Shown here in pieces: positions 28,535 to 32,500 of a DNA stretch of 32,500 nucleotides. How positions within the stretch are numbered: the first letter of the stretch is position 1; every line of letters begins with the position of its first letter. Source of the DNA: Leptospira weilii (GTDB lineage Bacteria > Spirochaetota > Leptospiria > Leptospirales > Leptospiraceae); the NCBI RefSeq assembly GCF_006874765.1, contig NZ_CP040840.1:482501-515000 (forward strand). Reading direction: 5' to 3'. A program made the position numbers and the translations under genes. The notes under the pieces are model-generated. The model worked only from the letters and a program-made list of their open reading frames with translations, did not search any database and was not told where the DNA came from.

Positions 28535-28845
28535 ATTTTTTCTGTGTCCTTCCAATTCCACCACTTTAACTTTTCCGAATTCGGTTTTTTAGTGTTCAAA
28601 AAATAGTGAACACAACGAAAGACGTAAAGCATACAGCGGTCCACATAGCCGCCGTGAAGTTCGCAACAGCGAATGTACAGTTTTTCCGGATCAGTTGACC
28701 GAATCTCGTCCAAACTTCTAAAACCCAGATTCCAATAATCCATCGCGATCGATTTTCCAACTCCCGGCAGGGTTTTAAATTCTTTTAGGATATCGGATTT
28801 TTCCGAATTTCCTTCGATAGATTTAGAATATTCTTTTTTACTCAT
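28516..28845 (-). CDS. Helix-hairpin-helix protein of the Cdd1 (pathogenicity locus) family
   Basis: The 109-aa protein has a helix-hairpin-helix motif at residues 27-42 (LPGVGKSIAMDYWNLG). It is followed by the family pattern of R-S-x-D-E-I, DPEKLYIRCCELHGGYVDRCMLYVFRCVHYF, and a Trp-rich tail (LKWWNWKD). The central conserved HGG-VDRC-LYVFRC block is typical of the Cdd1 family named after the Clostridioides difficile pathogenicity locus. DNA binding is suggested by the HhH motif, but the role is not known. The ATG lies at 28843-28845. It converges on and overlaps the preceding outer-membrane-type gene. Confidence 0.87.
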
Positions 28846-29031
28846 ATATTATTCTGAAGGATTTTGTGGTCGTTACGTTTCGTTTTCTAACATTTAAATC
28901 GCGGGATGAATATCACTGAGAGCTTATTCTAAAACCTTAAGAAAAATTGACTACAATCATTCGGTGCGTTTCTAACAATGCAGGAGTTCCCACGGATTAG
29001 GAACAAAGATACCCCTGAACATATTTCTAAA

Positions 29032-29210
<179 letters not shown>

Positions 29211-29277
29211 GTTATGCGAGATAGAAAGATATCCCCAAAAGTGCAAAAACAAATTCAAGACAATCCTTTTCGTTTTG

Positions 29278-29911
<634 letters not shown>

Positions 29912-29967
29912 TTTCGACTAATCTGAAATCGAAAAGAAAGTCAAGGTTTTTAAAGGAAAATTTAAAT

Positions 29968-30867
<900 letters not shown>

Positions 30868-30966
30868 GCTTCAAAAAAAGAAAACCGGTATGGATAAAGA
30901 AAAATTTCCGTAATGCTGCTTCTTACAATCTAATAATTGTAGGAACTCAGGCGCCTCGTTTCTACG

Positions 30967-31316
<350 letters not shown>

Positions 31317-31475
31317 CGCTTCTAGGGGCGCTCGACGGAGTTTGGGCAGACTCTAAGTTTATTTTTTGCTGTTGATTCCTGGCGACCTGATTCCAGAGAA
31401 CCATTCCGATAAAATGTGGGAACTCCCTCAAAGTTTGAAACCTTTGTAAATGGAAACAAAACTTAAAACCCGATC

Positions 31476-32500
<1,025 letters not shown>

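Overview
The window looks like chromosomal DNA of a pathogenic Leptospira. Supporting signs are spirochaete-type lipoproteins, a DUF1577-type protein (as far as I know a Leptospira family), a lipid A export and synthesis pair (msbA-lpxK), an isolated tRNA-Phe, moderate GC, and many intergenic repeats plus an IS5-family element. The repeat load fits a species of the santarosai/weilii/borgpetersenii type, but the species cannot be fixed from sequence alone.

Layout. 1-1804: 3' part of a FtsX-type ABC permease. 1840-2260: MITE-like repeat copy A. 2393-4811: a citrate-synthase paralogue with altered catalytic residues, a truncated HEPN gene, an inserted lipoprotein-like ORF, and the MNT nucleotidyltransferase partner of the HEPN. 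4831-6964: a di-haem cytochrome c peroxidase lipoprotein with a terminator, a clear promoter and a PerR/Fur-like operator, then an MBL-fold hydrolase. 7309-9917: a MotA-like protein without MotB, and a secreted repeat protein. 9918-11494: gene-poor, repeat-derived DNA ending in an intact IS5-family element that sits in a broken, inverted repeat copy. 11616-14858: pirin, an SRPBCC protein and a GAF hybrid histidine kinase. 15245-16389: tpx followed by repeat copies B and C inserted into its last codons, then the probable original tpx terminator. 16567-19526: DUF1577/PilZ-like protein, P-loop kinase, small protein, tRNA-Phe, isoaspartyl methyltransferase. 19872-26793: class A penicillin-binding protein, family-5 substrate-binding lipoprotein, msbA, lpxK. 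27233-30867: outer-membrane-type protein, Cdd1-type HhH protein, a second MITE-like repeat, YceI, thiL. 30967-31316: repeat copy D. 31476-end: GpsA-like dehydrogenase, running off the window.

How the genes fit together. Envelope biogenesis is the strongest theme (PBP1A, MsbA, LpxK, outer membrane and lipoproteins). Peroxide defence is the second (cytochrome c peroxidase under a PerR-like box, and Tpx). The remainder is housekeeping and signalling.

The most striking structure is a non-coding, probably mobile repeat family with termini close to CATAAC...GTTATG. It has exact 9-bp target duplications in copies A and C. Copies B and C landed in two adjacent 9-bp targets at the very end of tpx, so the present tpx stop codon appears to be supplied by the element. 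No complete new defence or biosynthetic system was found. The best candidates for new biology are this repeat family, the active-site-altered citrate synthase paralogue, and the disrupted HEPN-MNT pair.
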